In this document: piece by piece, positions 8,437-15,751 of the stretch
How positions within the stretch are numbered: position 1 is the first letter of the stretch
How the letters are laid out: every line of letters begins with the position of its first letter
From: Streptomyces durocortorensis
Lineage (GTDB): Bacteria > Actinomycetota > Actinomycetes > Streptomycetales > Streptomycetaceae
Length of the DNA: 35,268 bases
Assembly (NCBI RefSeq): GCF_016901035.1
Contig: NZ_JAFEUF010000027.1
Span: forward strand, 13,167-48,434
Direction: 5' to 3'
Notes under the pieces: generated by a model
The model's database searches: none
What the model saw: only the letters and a program-made list of their open reading frames with translations
Told to the model about the DNA's origin: nothing
Position numbers and translations under genes: made by a program

Positions 8437-8743
8437 GCGGAGCACGAGCGCCGACTTGTGAACGAACGGTGGATTTCCTGCTCCCCTCCGTGTGCGTTCC
8501 GGCAGCGTTCCGTGGATGTGGATCAGTCGCGGGGCTCATATGTGAAGAGGGTGGGCGAGTGACCTTCGTCACCTGGGAGTGACCAGCGGGCCGCCGGGAT
8601 CGGGTGGGCTGTCCGCAATGATGATCGTATGTCGGCCCTGCCGGTCGCCGGGGGAGCGCGAGCCGCCCGTCGGACGGTCGGAGGGGCCACCCACGGCTAC
8701 TAACTTGGATTCCTCACCTGCCGGGATGAGGGAGAACGTCCAG
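8437..8743. other. 307-nt intergenic region with GAGTGACC repeats
   Basis: No gene is supported here. It contains GAGTGACC at 8557-8564 and again at 8577-8584, exactly 20 bp apart. The first copy forms the inverted repeat GTGAC-cttc-GTCAC (8559-8572). A further short palindrome, CCGTC-G-GACGG, is at 8667-8677. TAACTT at 8701-8706 could be a -10 for the solute-binding protein gene. The repeats look like a regulator site. Confidence 0.4.
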
Positions 8744-10342
8744 ATGAACCGCAAGACCCTGGTGCTGCCGGCCGTGGTCGGCCTGCTCGCCCCCGTGCTC
8801 GCCGCCTGCGGCAGCACGGACAGCGGCGCCGGTGGCAAGGGGGCCATCGTCGTCGGCACCACGGACCAGGTCGTGGCCTCGAAGGAGAACCCCGCGCCGC
8901 TCGACCCGGCCGTCGCCTACGACGCGGGCGTCTGGAACGTCCTGCGGCAGACCGTGCAGACGCTCACCACGGTGCCCAACGGCGGCGGCGAGCCGGTCCC
9001 CGAGGCCGCCCGCAGCTGCACCTTCACCGACACCGCGAACGAGAGCTACCGCTGCACCCTGCGCGCGGGTCTCACCTTCGCCGACGGGACGCCCGTCACC
9101 GCCGAGGACGTGAAGCACTCCATCCAGCGCGTCATCGACATCGACGCGGACAGCGGGCCGGTCGGTCTGCTCGCCAACATCGACATGATCGAGACCAAGG
9201 GCGAGGACCAGGTGATCTTCCACCTGAACACGCCCGACGCCACCTTCCCGTACAAGCTCGCCACCCCCGCCGCCGGCATCGTCCCGAAGGCGGACTACCC
9301 GGCGAAGACGGCACGCGCGGGCTTCCAGGTCGACGGCTCCGGCCCGTACACCATGAAGCCGGAGGTCGAGAACGGCCGGGTCGCCAAGATCGCCTTCGAG
9401 AAGAACCCCTCGTACAAGGGCGAGCTGAAGGTCCTCAACGACAAGGTCGAGATGGACCTCTTCCCCGACGCCGAGGCCATGGGCAAGGCGCTCGACGAGG
9501 ACAAGATCCACCTGATGACCCGGGCGATGTCGCCCGAGCAGGCCCAGGACATGCTCGTGGAGCCGAAGGAAGGCATCGACCTCACCGAGCTGCCCGGACT
9601 GGCCATCAGCTACCTCGGGTTCAACACCAAGGACCCCGTGGTCGACAAGCCCGTCCGGCAGGCCATGGCGCAGATCATCGACCGGGGCCAGATCGCGGGC
9701 AAGGTGTACGGCACCACCGCCGAACCGCTCTACTCGCTGATCCCCTCCAGCATCGCCGGGCACACCAACGCCTTCTTCAACAAGTACGGCGAGCCCAGCA
9801 CCGCCAAGGCCGCGGCGATCCTCCGCGCCGCCGGGATCGACACGCCGGTGAAGTTCACCCTGCACTACACGAACGACCACTACGGTCCGGCCACCGCCGC
9901 CGAGTTCAAGGCGATCCAGCAGCAGCTGAACAAGTCCGGCCTCTTCGACGTCTCCGTCCAGGGCAAGGAGTGGTCGAAGTACCGCCCCGAGCAGAAGCGC
10001 GGCGACTACGCGGCCTACGGCATGGGCTGGTTCCCCGACTTCCCGGACCCGGACAACTACACCGCGCCCTTCCTGGACGCGAACAACTTCCTCAACTCGC
10101 CCTACCGGTCCCGCGAGGCGGAGAAGGTCCTCATCCCGCAGTCCCGCCGCGAGGCCGACCGCACCGCCGCTTCCGCCACCTACGAGAAGCTCCAGGACAT
10201 CGTCGCCACCGACGTGCCGGTGCTTCCGATCTGGCAGGGCAAGCAGTACGTGGCCTCCCGCGACGGGATCGCCGGGGTCGAGCGCTCGGTGAGCGCCACC
10301 TCCGAACTCCAGCTCTGGGAGCTCAACCGGCCCAGCGCCTGA
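8744..10342 (+). CDS. ABC-transporter solute-binding lipoprotein, family 5 (oligopeptide type)
   Basis: Extracytoplasmic substrate-binding component for peptides or similar solutes. The 532-residue precursor has a short basic N-terminus (MNRKT), a hydrophobic segment and the lipobox LAAC, so Cys22 is the likely lipidated residue. The mature protein has SBP_bac_5 features: an early YDAGVWNVLRQTVQTL segment, RAGLTFADGTPVTAEDVKHSIQRV, GSGPYTM, and late PIWQGKQYVASRDGIAGVE. The ATG at 8744 is chosen because GGGAG lies 9 nt upstream and the signal peptide starts directly; an ATG at 8726 is a less likely alternative. No permease or ATPase genes adjoin it, so it is an orphan that must share a transporter encoded elsewhere. 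A strong terminator follows. Confidence 0.93.
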   Translation: MNRKTLVLPAVVGLLAPVLAACGSTDSGAGGKGAIVVGTTDQVVASKENPAPLDPAVAYDAGVWNVLRQTVQTLTTVPNGGGEPVPEAARSCTFTDTANESYRCTLRAGLTFADGTPVTAEDVKHSIQRVIDIDADSGPVGLLANIDMIETKGEDQVIFHLNTPDATFPYKLATPAAGIVPKADYPAKTARAGFQVDGSGPYTMKPEVENGRVAKIAFEKNPSYKGELKVLNDKVEMDLFPDAEAMGKALDEDKIHLMTRAMSPEQAQDMLVEPKEGIDLTELPGLAISYLGFNTKDPVVDKPVRQAMAQIIDRGQIAGKVYGTTAEPLYSLIPSSIAGHTNAFFNKYGEPSTAKAAAILRAAGIDTPVKFTLHYTNDHYGPATAAEFKAIQQQLNKSGLFDVSVQGKEWSKYRPEQKRGDYAAYGMGWFPDFPDPDNYTAPFLDANNFLNSPYRSREAEKVLIPQSRREADRTAASATYEKLQDIVATDVPVLPIWQGKQYVASRDGIAGVERSVSATSELQLWELNRPSA

Positions 10343-10354
10343 GCCCCGACAGCG

Positions 10355-10407
10355 AAGCCGTCCGGCCCGCACCCTCCGTACGAGGAAAGGTGCGGGCCGG
10401 ACGGCTT
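10355..10407. terminator. Bidirectional terminator between convergent genes
   Basis: A perfect 19-bp stem: the arm AAGCCGTCCGGCCCGCACC (10355-10373) pairs with 10389-10407 across a 15-nt loop. It is followed by a short T-run on the plus strand. It lies between the convergent solute-binding protein gene and the response regulator gene. Confidence 0.9.
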
Positions 10408-10458
10408 TCGTGCGTCGTCGTGTTCCTGCGTGTCGTAGCGGCGCCGCTACCGCTACCG

Positions 10459-11130
10459 CTACTGCGCGCCGGGGCGCACCAGCCCGCTCTCGTACGCGTA
10501 CACCGCGGCCTGCACCCGGTCGCGCAGGCCCAACTTCGTGAGCACATGGCCCACATGCGTCTTGACCGTCGTCTCGCTGACGAACAGATCCGCCGCGATC
10601 TCCGCGTTGGACAGCCCCCGCGCCACCAGCTTCAGCACCTCGACCTCACGGTCCGTCAGCGTGTGCAGGGCGTCCGGCACCGGCTCCTCGCCGGACGGCA
10701 GATGGTCCGCGTACTTGTCGAGCAGCCGGCGCGTGATGCTCGGCGCGAGCATCGCCTCGCCCGCCGCCACCACTCGGATCGCCTGCACCAGCTCGGCCGC
10801 CGGAGCGTCCTTCAGCAGGAAGCCGCTCGCCCCCGCACGCAGCGCCTCCACCACGTACTCGTCGAGATCGAAGGTGGTCAGCACCAGCACCTTCGCCGGA
10901 CCGTCCTTGCCGGGGCCGGTGATCTGACGGGTCGCCTCCACCCCGTCCATCCGCGGCATCCGGATGTCCATCAGCACCACATCGGGCTGCAGCGCCCGCA
11001 CCTGATCGATGGCCTGCAGACCGTCACCTGCCTCGCCGACCACCGCCAGATCGCCCTCGGCCTCCAGAATCATCCGGAAACCGGTGCGCAGCAGAGGCTG
11101 GTCGTCGACCAGAAGGACGCGGATCGCCAC
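10459..11130 (-). CDS. NarL/LuxR-family response regulator (orphan)
   Basis: Two-component DNA-binding regulator of 223 residues. The receiver domain (about 1-120) has the acidic pocket DD at 9-10, phosphoacceptor Asp55 in VVLMDIRMPRMDG, the Thr of VLVLTTFD and Lys in GFLLKDAP. The C-terminal GerE/LuxR helix-turn-helix (about 155-215) reads LTDREVEVLKLVARGLSNAE followed by IAADLFVSETTVKTHVGHVL. The start is GTG at 11130, with AGGAG 6 nt upstream. It begins 9 nt after the stop of the RecB-family nuclease gene, so the two are probably one transcript. No histidine kinase gene is in the window. Three tandem CGCTAC hexamers cover its last codons (10445-10462). Confidence 0.95.
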   Translation of the reverse strand: MAIRVLLVDDQPLLRTGFRMILEAEGDLAVVGEAGDGLQAIDQVRALQPDVVLMDIRMPRMDGVEATRQITGPGKDGPAKVLVLTTFDLDEYVVEALRAGASGFLLKDAPAAELVQAIRVVAAGEAMLAPSITRRLLDKYADHLPSGEEPVPDALHTLTDREVEVLKLVARGLSNAEIAADLFVSETTVKTHVGHVLTKLGLRDRVQAAVYAYESGLVRPGAQ

Positions 11131-11139
11131 AGGAACTCC

Positions 11140-12051
11140 TTAAGGGCCCTCAAGGGCCACGGCTCGGCCGGCCTCGGCCCGGACCGGTCCCATTCTGCCC
11201 TGGTCATCCTCACCCGTATCCGCCGGGCGGACCGACAGCGGATAGACCGGGGGAGTCCCGCCGAATTCCGGACACACCCCCTGGTGGTCGCACCAGCCGC
11301 ACAGCTTCGTCGGCCGGGGCCGCCAGTCGCCGGTCTCCGTCGCCAGCCTGATCGCGTCCCACAGCGCCAGCAGCTTGCGCTCCACCCGCTCCAGATCCGC
11401 CACCACCGGGTCGTACGTCATGACGTCCCCGCTGCCCAGATAGACCAGCTGGAGGCGGCGCGGCACCACGCCCTTCAGCCGCCAGATCACCAGCGCGTAG
11501 AACGTCATCTGGAACAGCGGCTCCTCGGAATACTCCGGCCGCGGCGCCTTGCCCGTCTTGTAGTCGACGATCCGGACCTCGCCGCTCGGCGCGATGTCCA
11601 CCCGGTCGATCACCCCGCGCAGCCGCAGCCCCGACTCCAGCTCCGTCTCGACGAACATCTCGCGCTCGGCCGGTTCGAGACGCGTCGGGTCCTCCAGCGA
11701 GAACCACCGGTCCACCAGCTGCTCCGCCTCGCCCAGCCACCGCGTCAGCCGCTCGCCCTCGGCGTCCCCGGCGAACAGATCGCTCAGCTCCGGCTTCGTC
11801 TCCAGCAGCCGGTCCCACTGGCCGGGGATCAACGCCCGCGCCTTCGGCGCCGTACGGTCGGCCGCCGGGGCGTCGAAGAGCCGCTCCAGCACCGCATGGA
11901 CCAGCGTGCCGCGGGTAGCCGCCTCGCTGGGCTTCTCCGGCAGCTTGTCGATGACCCGGAAGCGGTAGAGCAGGGGACACCGCATGAAATCGCTCGCCCG
12001 TGACGGCGACAGGGACGAAGGCGGCTGCGGCGGCCGCGGCACGGAAGTCAT
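11140..12051 (-). CDS. RecB-family PD-(D/E)XK nuclease with probable [4Fe-4S] cluster
   Basis: A 303-residue stand-alone nuclease of the RecB/Cas4/AddB-C-terminal type, expected to process DNA ends. An N-terminal SRASDFMRCPLLYRF motif has Cys25. RGTLVHAVLE follows, with the family His52. The catalytic core is GVIDRVD (Asp149) followed by IVDYKTGK (Asp163, Lys165). A C-terminal cysteine cluster CGWCDHQGVC (Cys251, 254, 260) with Cys25 fits the four-Cys iron-sulfur cluster of these nucleases. The ATG at 12051 is chosen because a promoter-like TAGGGT lies 8 nt upstream, implying a leaderless mRNA; an in-frame extension to 12123 would cross that promoter. Its position next to trmI matches the M. 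tuberculosis RecB-like exonuclease gene. The exact DNA substrate is unknown. Confidence 0.92.
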   Translation of the reverse strand: MTSVPRPPQPPSSLSPSRASDFMRCPLLYRFRVIDKLPEKPSEAATRGTLVHAVLERLFDAPAADRTAPKARALIPGQWDRLLETKPELSDLFAGDAEGERLTRWLGEAEQLVDRWFSLEDPTRLEPAEREMFVETELESGLRLRGVIDRVDIAPSGEVRIVDYKTGKAPRPEYSEEPLFQMTFYALVIWRLKGVVPRRLQLVYLGSGDVMTYDPVVADLERVERKLLALWDAIRLATETGDWRPRPTKLCGWCDHQGVCPEFGGTPPVYPLSVRPADTGEDDQGRMGPVRAEAGRAVALEGP

Positions 12052-12059
12052 GACAGAAG

Positions 12060-12082
12060 ACCCTACGGCCCGCCACCGACAT
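12060..12082 (-). promoter_or_regulatory. PafBC-type (RecA-NDp) promoter ahead of the RecB-family nuclease
   Basis: Read on the minus strand: ATGTCGGTG (12082-12074), exactly 8 nt, then TAGGGT (12065-12060). The known actinobacterial motif bound through PafBC is TTGTCRGTG-N8-TANNNT. All positions match except the first T. The -10 ends 8 nt before the ATG, predicting leaderless or near-leaderless transcription. Confidence 0.75.
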
Positions 12083-12162
12083 CGAGCGGCATACCATCGA
12101 CGGCAGACCCTCGCACACTGCATGATCGTGGCACAGACCTCTCACCGAACCGAAGGGATCCC

Positions 12163-13413
12163 GTGGACGACAGCGGCGACAGCGGGCGGCCGCAGCCCGG
12201 CGCAGGGGGAACGCCCCCCGGCGCCGATCCCGGCAACGGCAAGCCGAAACGCCCCGCGGAGCCTGGCGGCGGCCTGCTCATGGGCCGGCCCTTCGGCGTG
12301 CCCGTCTACGTCGCCCCCAGCTGGTTCGTCGTCGCCGCGCTGATCACCTGGGTCTTCGGCGGCCAGCTCGACCGGGTGCTGCCCGAGCTGGGCGGCGCCC
12401 GCTACCTCGTCGCCCTGTTCTTCGCCATCGCCTTCTACGCCTCCGTGCTCGTCCACGAACTGGCCCACACGGTCGCCGCCCTGCGCTACGAACTCCCCGT
12501 CCGCCGGATCCAGCTCCAGTTCTTCGGCGGCGTCTCGGAGATCGAGAAGGAGACGGAGACCCCCGGCCGCGAGTTCGTCCTCGCCTTCGTCGGGCCGCTG
12601 CTCTCCCTGGTCCTCGGCGGAGTCTTCTACGGTGCGATGCAGCTCGTCGAGCCCGGCACGGTCCCCGGCGTCCTGCTCGCCGGCCTGATGATCTCCAACC
12701 TCATCGTGGCCGCCTTCAACCTGCTGCCCGGCCTGCCGCTCGACGGCGGCCGGATGCTCCGCGCCGTCGTCTGGAAGATCACCGGCAAGCCCATGAGCGG
12801 CACCATCGCCGCCGCCTGGGTCGGCCGCGGCCTCGCCGTCGTCGTCCTCATCGGACTGCCCCTGCTCACCCACACCGGGACGCTCGGCGGCAGCGCCCAG
12901 GACATCGGCGGCGTCGAGACCGTCATGGACGCCCTGCTCGCCGCGATCCTCGCCGGCATCATCTGGACCGGCGCCGGGAACAGCCTGCGCGTGGCCCGCC
13001 TCCGCGAGCACCTGCCCGACCTGAGGGCCCGCACCCTGACCCGCCGCGCCGTCCCCGTCGAGTCCGCCACCCCGCTCTCCGAAGCGCTGCGCCGGGCCAA
13101 CGAAGCCGGCGCCCGCGCCCTGGTCGTCGTCGACGGACAGGGCAATCCGAAGGGCGTCGTCCGCGAGGCCGCCATCGTCGGCGTCCCCGAACACCGCCGC
13201 CCCTGGGTCGCCGTCAGCGGCCTCGCCCAGGACCTCACCGACGGCATGAAGATCCCCGCCGAACTGGCCGGCGAAGCCCTCCTGGACCGGCTCAAGGCCA
13301 CCCCCGCCACCGAATACCTGGTCGTCGAGGAGACCGGCGAGATCTACGGGGTCCTCTCCACCGCCGACGTGGAGCGCGCCTTCGTCAAGGCCATGGCCCG
13401 CCCCGGCGCCTGA
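12163..13413 (+). CDS. Site-2-protease-like M50 membrane metalloprotease with CBS domains
   Basis: Integral membrane zinc protease of 416 residues, likely cleaving substrates within or near the membrane. A disordered Pro/Gly-rich N-terminus (about 1-40) precedes several membrane helices. The zinc-binding motif HELAH is at residues 98-102. The third zinc ligand is Asp194 in NLLPGLPLDGGRM. The C-terminal part (about 285-410) has a CBS pair (ALVVVDGQGNPKGVVREAAI and EYLVVEETGEIYGVLSTADV), usually an adenine-nucleotide sensor. The GTG at 12163 follows AAGGGA. It is divergent from the nuclease gene and lies 60 nt upstream of trmI. It belongs to the M50B subgroup found beside trmI in actinobacteria; substrates are unknown. 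Confidence 0.92.
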   Translation: MDDSGDSGRPQPGAGGTPPGADPGNGKPKRPAEPGGGLLMGRPFGVPVYVAPSWFVVAALITWVFGGQLDRVLPELGGARYLVALFFAIAFYASVLVHELAHTVAALRYELPVRRIQLQFFGGVSEIEKETETPGREFVLAFVGPLLSLVLGGVFYGAMQLVEPGTVPGVLLAGLMISNLIVAAFNLLPGLPLDGGRMLRAVVWKITGKPMSGTIAAAWVGRGLAVVVLIGLPLLTHTGTLGGSAQDIGGVETVMDALLAAILAGIIWTGAGNSLRVARLREHLPDLRARTLTRRAVPVESATPLSEALRRANEAGARALVVVDGQGNPKGVVREAAIVGVPEHRRPWVAVSGLAQDLTDGMKIPAELAGEALLDRLKATPATEYLVVEETGEIYGVLSTADVERAFVKAMARPGA

Positions 13414-13461
13414 GCCCTCTCCTGGCGGGGGAGCGGCGGCAGGAGGCCCCGGAATCACCGG

Positions 13462-13467
13462 TAGGCT
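13462..13467 (+). promoter_or_regulatory. TAGGCT -10 box of a leaderless trmI transcript
   Basis: TAGGCT ends 6 nt before the trmI ATG and no ribosome-binding site separates them. This is the geometry of a leaderless Streptomyces mRNA. No good -35 is visible at 17-18 nt. Confidence 0.55.
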
Positions 13468-13473
13468 GGTCAC

Positions 13474-14391
13474 ATGTCTGAACCGACCGGTGCCGCCCGC
13501 CGACGTGGGCCCTTCAAGGTCGGGGACCAGGTACAGCTCACCGACCCCAAGGGCCGCCACTACACCTTCACGCTCGAAGCCGGAAAGAACTTCCACACCC
13601 ACAAGGGTTCTTTCCCGCACGACGAGCTGATCGGTGCTCCCGAGGGCAGTGTTGTCCGCACCACGGGAAACGTCGCCTACCTCGCGCTGCGCCCCCTGCT
13701 CCCCGACTACGTCCTGTCCATGCCCCGCGGTGCCGCCGTGGTCTACCCCAAGGACGCGGGCCAGATCCTGGCCTTCGCCGACATCTTCCCCGGCGCCCGC
13801 GTCGTGGAGGCCGGGGTCGGATCCGGATCGCTCTCCACCTTCCTGCTGCGCGCCATCGGTGAGCAGGGCATGCTGCACTCCTACGAGCGCCGCGAGGACT
13901 TCGCCGAGATCGCCCAGCAGAACGTCGAGCGCTACTTCGGCTCCCCGCACCCGGCCTGGCAGCTGACCGTCGGCGACCTCCAGGACAACCTCTCCGACAC
14001 CGACGTCGACCGCGTCGTGCTGGACATGCTCGCCCCCTGGGAGTGCCTGGAGGCCGTCTCCAAGGCCCTGGTGCCCGGCGGCATCCTCTGCGCCTACGTC
14101 GCCACCACCACCCAGCTCTCGCGCACCGTCGAGTCCATCCGCGAGATCGGCTGCTTCGCCGAACCGCAGCCCTGGGAGTCGATGATCCGCAACTGGCACG
14201 TGGAGGGCCTTGCCGTCCGCCCCGACCACCGGATGATCGGCCACACAGGCTTCCTGGTCACCGCCCGCCGCCTCGCGGACGGCGTCGAGCCGCCGCTGCG
14301 CCGCCGCCGCCCCTCCAAGGGCGCCTACGGTGAGGACTACGAGGGTCCGGGCAGCCAGAGCCGCGGAGGCTCCGCCGCCGACCGCGGCTGA
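13474..14391 (+). CDS. trmI: tRNA (adenine-58-N1)-methyltransferase
   Basis: Class I AdoMet-dependent enzyme forming m1A58 in the T-loop of tRNAs, normally a homotetramer. The 305-residue protein has an N-terminal small beta domain (about 10-70). The methyltransferase fold follows, with motif I VVEAGVGSGSLS (about 110-121), motif II HSYERREDFAEIA, and DRVVLDMLAPWE as motif IV. The C-terminal 30 residues are basic and then disordered (RRRRPSKG onward). This is the actinobacterial TrmI once described as an arc-linked methyltransferase. It lies between the M50 protease gene and a strong terminator. The ATG at 13474 is fixed by the adjacent -10 box. Confidence 0.96.
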   Translation: MSEPTGAARRRGPFKVGDQVQLTDPKGRHYTFTLEAGKNFHTHKGSFPHDELIGAPEGSVVRTTGNVAYLALRPLLPDYVLSMPRGAAVVYPKDAGQILAFADIFPGARVVEAGVGSGSLSTFLLRAIGEQGMLHSYERREDFAEIAQQNVERYFGSPHPAWQLTVGDLQDNLSDTDVDRVVLDMLAPWECLEAVSKALVPGGILCAYVATTTQLSRTVESIREIGCFAEPQPWESMIRNWHVEGLAVRPDHRMIGHTGFLVTARRLADGVEPPLRRRRPSKGAYGEDYEGPGSQSRGGSAADRG

Positions 14392-14407
14392 CCCGCCGCA
14401 ACGTACC

Positions 14408-14461
14408 GGCGCCGCCGCGCAGTTCCCCGACCGACCGGGGAACTGCGCGGGGGCGCCTTTT
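14408..14461 (+). terminator. Rho-independent terminator after trmI
   Basis: The arm GCGCAGTTCCCC (14417-14428) pairs perfectly with GGGGAACTGCGC (14437-14448). Flanking GC bases extend the stem, and TTTT follows at 14458-14461. Confidence 0.93.
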
Positions 14462-14591
14462 CGTTGAGACGCCTGTTCGTCCAGACCCCGCCGTTCCGCC
14501 CGGGTGTGAGGTGTGGCACGATGCTGGGCACCCCTCGGAGGTGTTCCCACCCCCTCATCGGGCTTCCAGGAACCATCAGGAGACATACCGC

Positions 14592-15170
14592 GTGCAGACC
14601 TCCGCGCTCCCGGACCTCGCCCACACCGCCGCCAAGCCGGTGCACTGGCTCGCCACGGCCGCGGCGATGGCCGGGGTCGTCGCGATGGCCGGGCTGCGGG
14701 AGTCCGGTACGGCCACCGCGACCGCCTCGGCCCCCGAGCAGCGGACCACCACGCAGCAGGCCCCCGCGCCCGCCCCGGACCCGGCCGGCGTGGACTTCCC
14801 GCTGGAGTGCGGGGGAGCCGGGACGACCGTCGCGAAGCAGGCCCCCGGCGATCTCGACGGCGACGGGCGGCCGGAAACCGTCGCCGTGGTGCACTGCGCC
14901 GCCGGATCGGGCACCCCGCCCGGCGGCATCTACGTCCTGACACAGGCGAGCGGGGCCGCACCCCGGGTCGTGGCGACCCTGGTGGACCCCGCTGACAAGA
15001 AGACCGTCGGGGACTTCGCCGTACGCGACGGCGTCGTCTCCGCGACCCTGCTCGGCTACTCCTCGCTGGAGGTGCCCCGCTGCTGCCCCGACCAGGAGGA
15101 ACAGGCCTCCTGGCGATGGAAGGGGCAGGCGTTCGTCCGCACCTCCGGGGACCTCGCCCGCAGCGTCTGA
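14592..15170 (+). CDS. Small secreted or membrane-anchored protein of unknown function
   Basis: A 192-residue protein that I cannot assign to a named family. After MQTSALPDLAHTAAKPVHW comes one hydrophobic segment (about 20-36, LATAAAMAGVVAMAGL), either a signal peptide or an anchor. A Thr/Ala/Pro-rich linker (about 40-65) follows. The globular part has FPLECGGAGT, a calcium-loop-like DLDGDGRPETVAVVHC resembling FG-GAP/VCBS repeats, and a vicinal Cys pair in VPRCCPDQEE. The four cysteines outside the cytoplasm could form disulfides. The GTG at 14592 follows an AGGAG site. It lies between the trmI terminator and the convergent ferredoxin gene. Actinomycete relatives occur at this locus; function is unknown. 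Confidence 0.8.
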   Translation: MQTSALPDLAHTAAKPVHWLATAAAMAGVVAMAGLRESGTATATASAPEQRTTTQQAPAPAPDPAGVDFPLECGGAGTTVAKQAPGDLDGDGRPETVAVVHCAAGSGTPPGGIYVLTQASGAAPRVVATLVDPADKKTVGDFAVRDGVVSATLLGYSSLEVPRCCPDQEEQASWRWKGQAFVRTSGDLARSV

Positions 15171-15199
15171 GCGCCGCTGGGGCTCGAGCTCCCGGACGA

Positions 15200-15511
15200 C
15201 TACTCTGCGTCCGGCCCGTACACCTCGACGCTGTCCTTGACGCGCCGTACGTGGATGCAGTCGCCGGGGCACTCCTTGGCCGAATCCACGACGTCCTGGA
15301 GGAGCGGCAGCGGCACCGGAGTGGTCGCCCCGGGGTCCTGCAGCAGCTCGTCGTCGCCGCTCTTCACGTACGCCAGGCCGTCGATGTCCAGCTCGAAGAC
15401 ATCGGGGGCGTACTGCACACAGATGCCGTCCCCGGTGCAGAGGTCCTGGTCGATCCAGACCTCCAGGTCCTGCGTGTCACTGTCGCCCGGCGAGTCCTGC
15501 TGCACGGTCAT
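15200..15511 (-). CDS. Small ferredoxin ([3Fe-4S]/[4Fe-4S] type)
   Basis: A 103-residue cytoplasmic electron carrier. The cluster-binding segments are DLCTGDGICVQYAPDVFELD (Cys at the first and seventh positions of CTGDGIC) and AKECPGDCIHVRR near the C-terminus. Together they give four cysteines with the CP signature of Streptomyces single-cluster ferredoxins. An insertion (DDELLQDPGATTPVPLPLL) separates the halves. The ATG at 15511 is preferred because MTVQQDSPGDSD leads directly into the fold; the longer frame to 15691 is intergenic sequence. Its ribosome site is weak (CAGGA). The redox partner is not evident. It is a conserved neighbour of the arc gene in Streptomyces, with which it is divergent. 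Confidence 0.9.
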   Translation of the reverse strand: MTVQQDSPGDSDTQDLEVWIDQDLCTGDGICVQYAPDVFELDIDGLAYVKSGDDELLQDPGATTPVPLPLLQDVVDSAKECPGDCIHVRRVKDSVEVYGPDAE

Positions 15512-15684
15512 GTGTCCTGCCGTTCCTGCGTATCTGAACCAATTGGAGCGAGCCCTGACGGGTGTTGAACAGTTCGACGATACAACCGGCGGCTTTCCGG
15601 TGCCGAAGGGTGGGTATTCCCTTGACGTGAGGGAGAGCGCAAGGGTGAAGATCGGACACGCCCCGCAGTCTTTGTGATCTAGGG

Positions 15685-15713
15685 GTTTCAATCACCACCC
15701 ACCCAGGTAGGGT
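15685..15713 (+). promoter_or_regulatory. Putative HrdB-type promoter of arc
   Basis: GTTTCA (15685-15690) and TAGGGT (15708-15713) are separated by 17 nt. The -10 lies 38 nt upstream of the GTG of arc. The -10 is good; the -35 is a weak match to TTGACN. Confidence 0.45.
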
Positions 15714-15751
15714 CAGGAAGCGTCCAGCTCCCCATGGAGGAGGTGAGGACC

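Noticed and set aside
8629..8703. Possible 24-codon ORF (MSALPVAGG...) upstream of the solute-binding protein gene
   Set aside because: No ribosome site, ends in the rare TAA, and no recognisable similarity.
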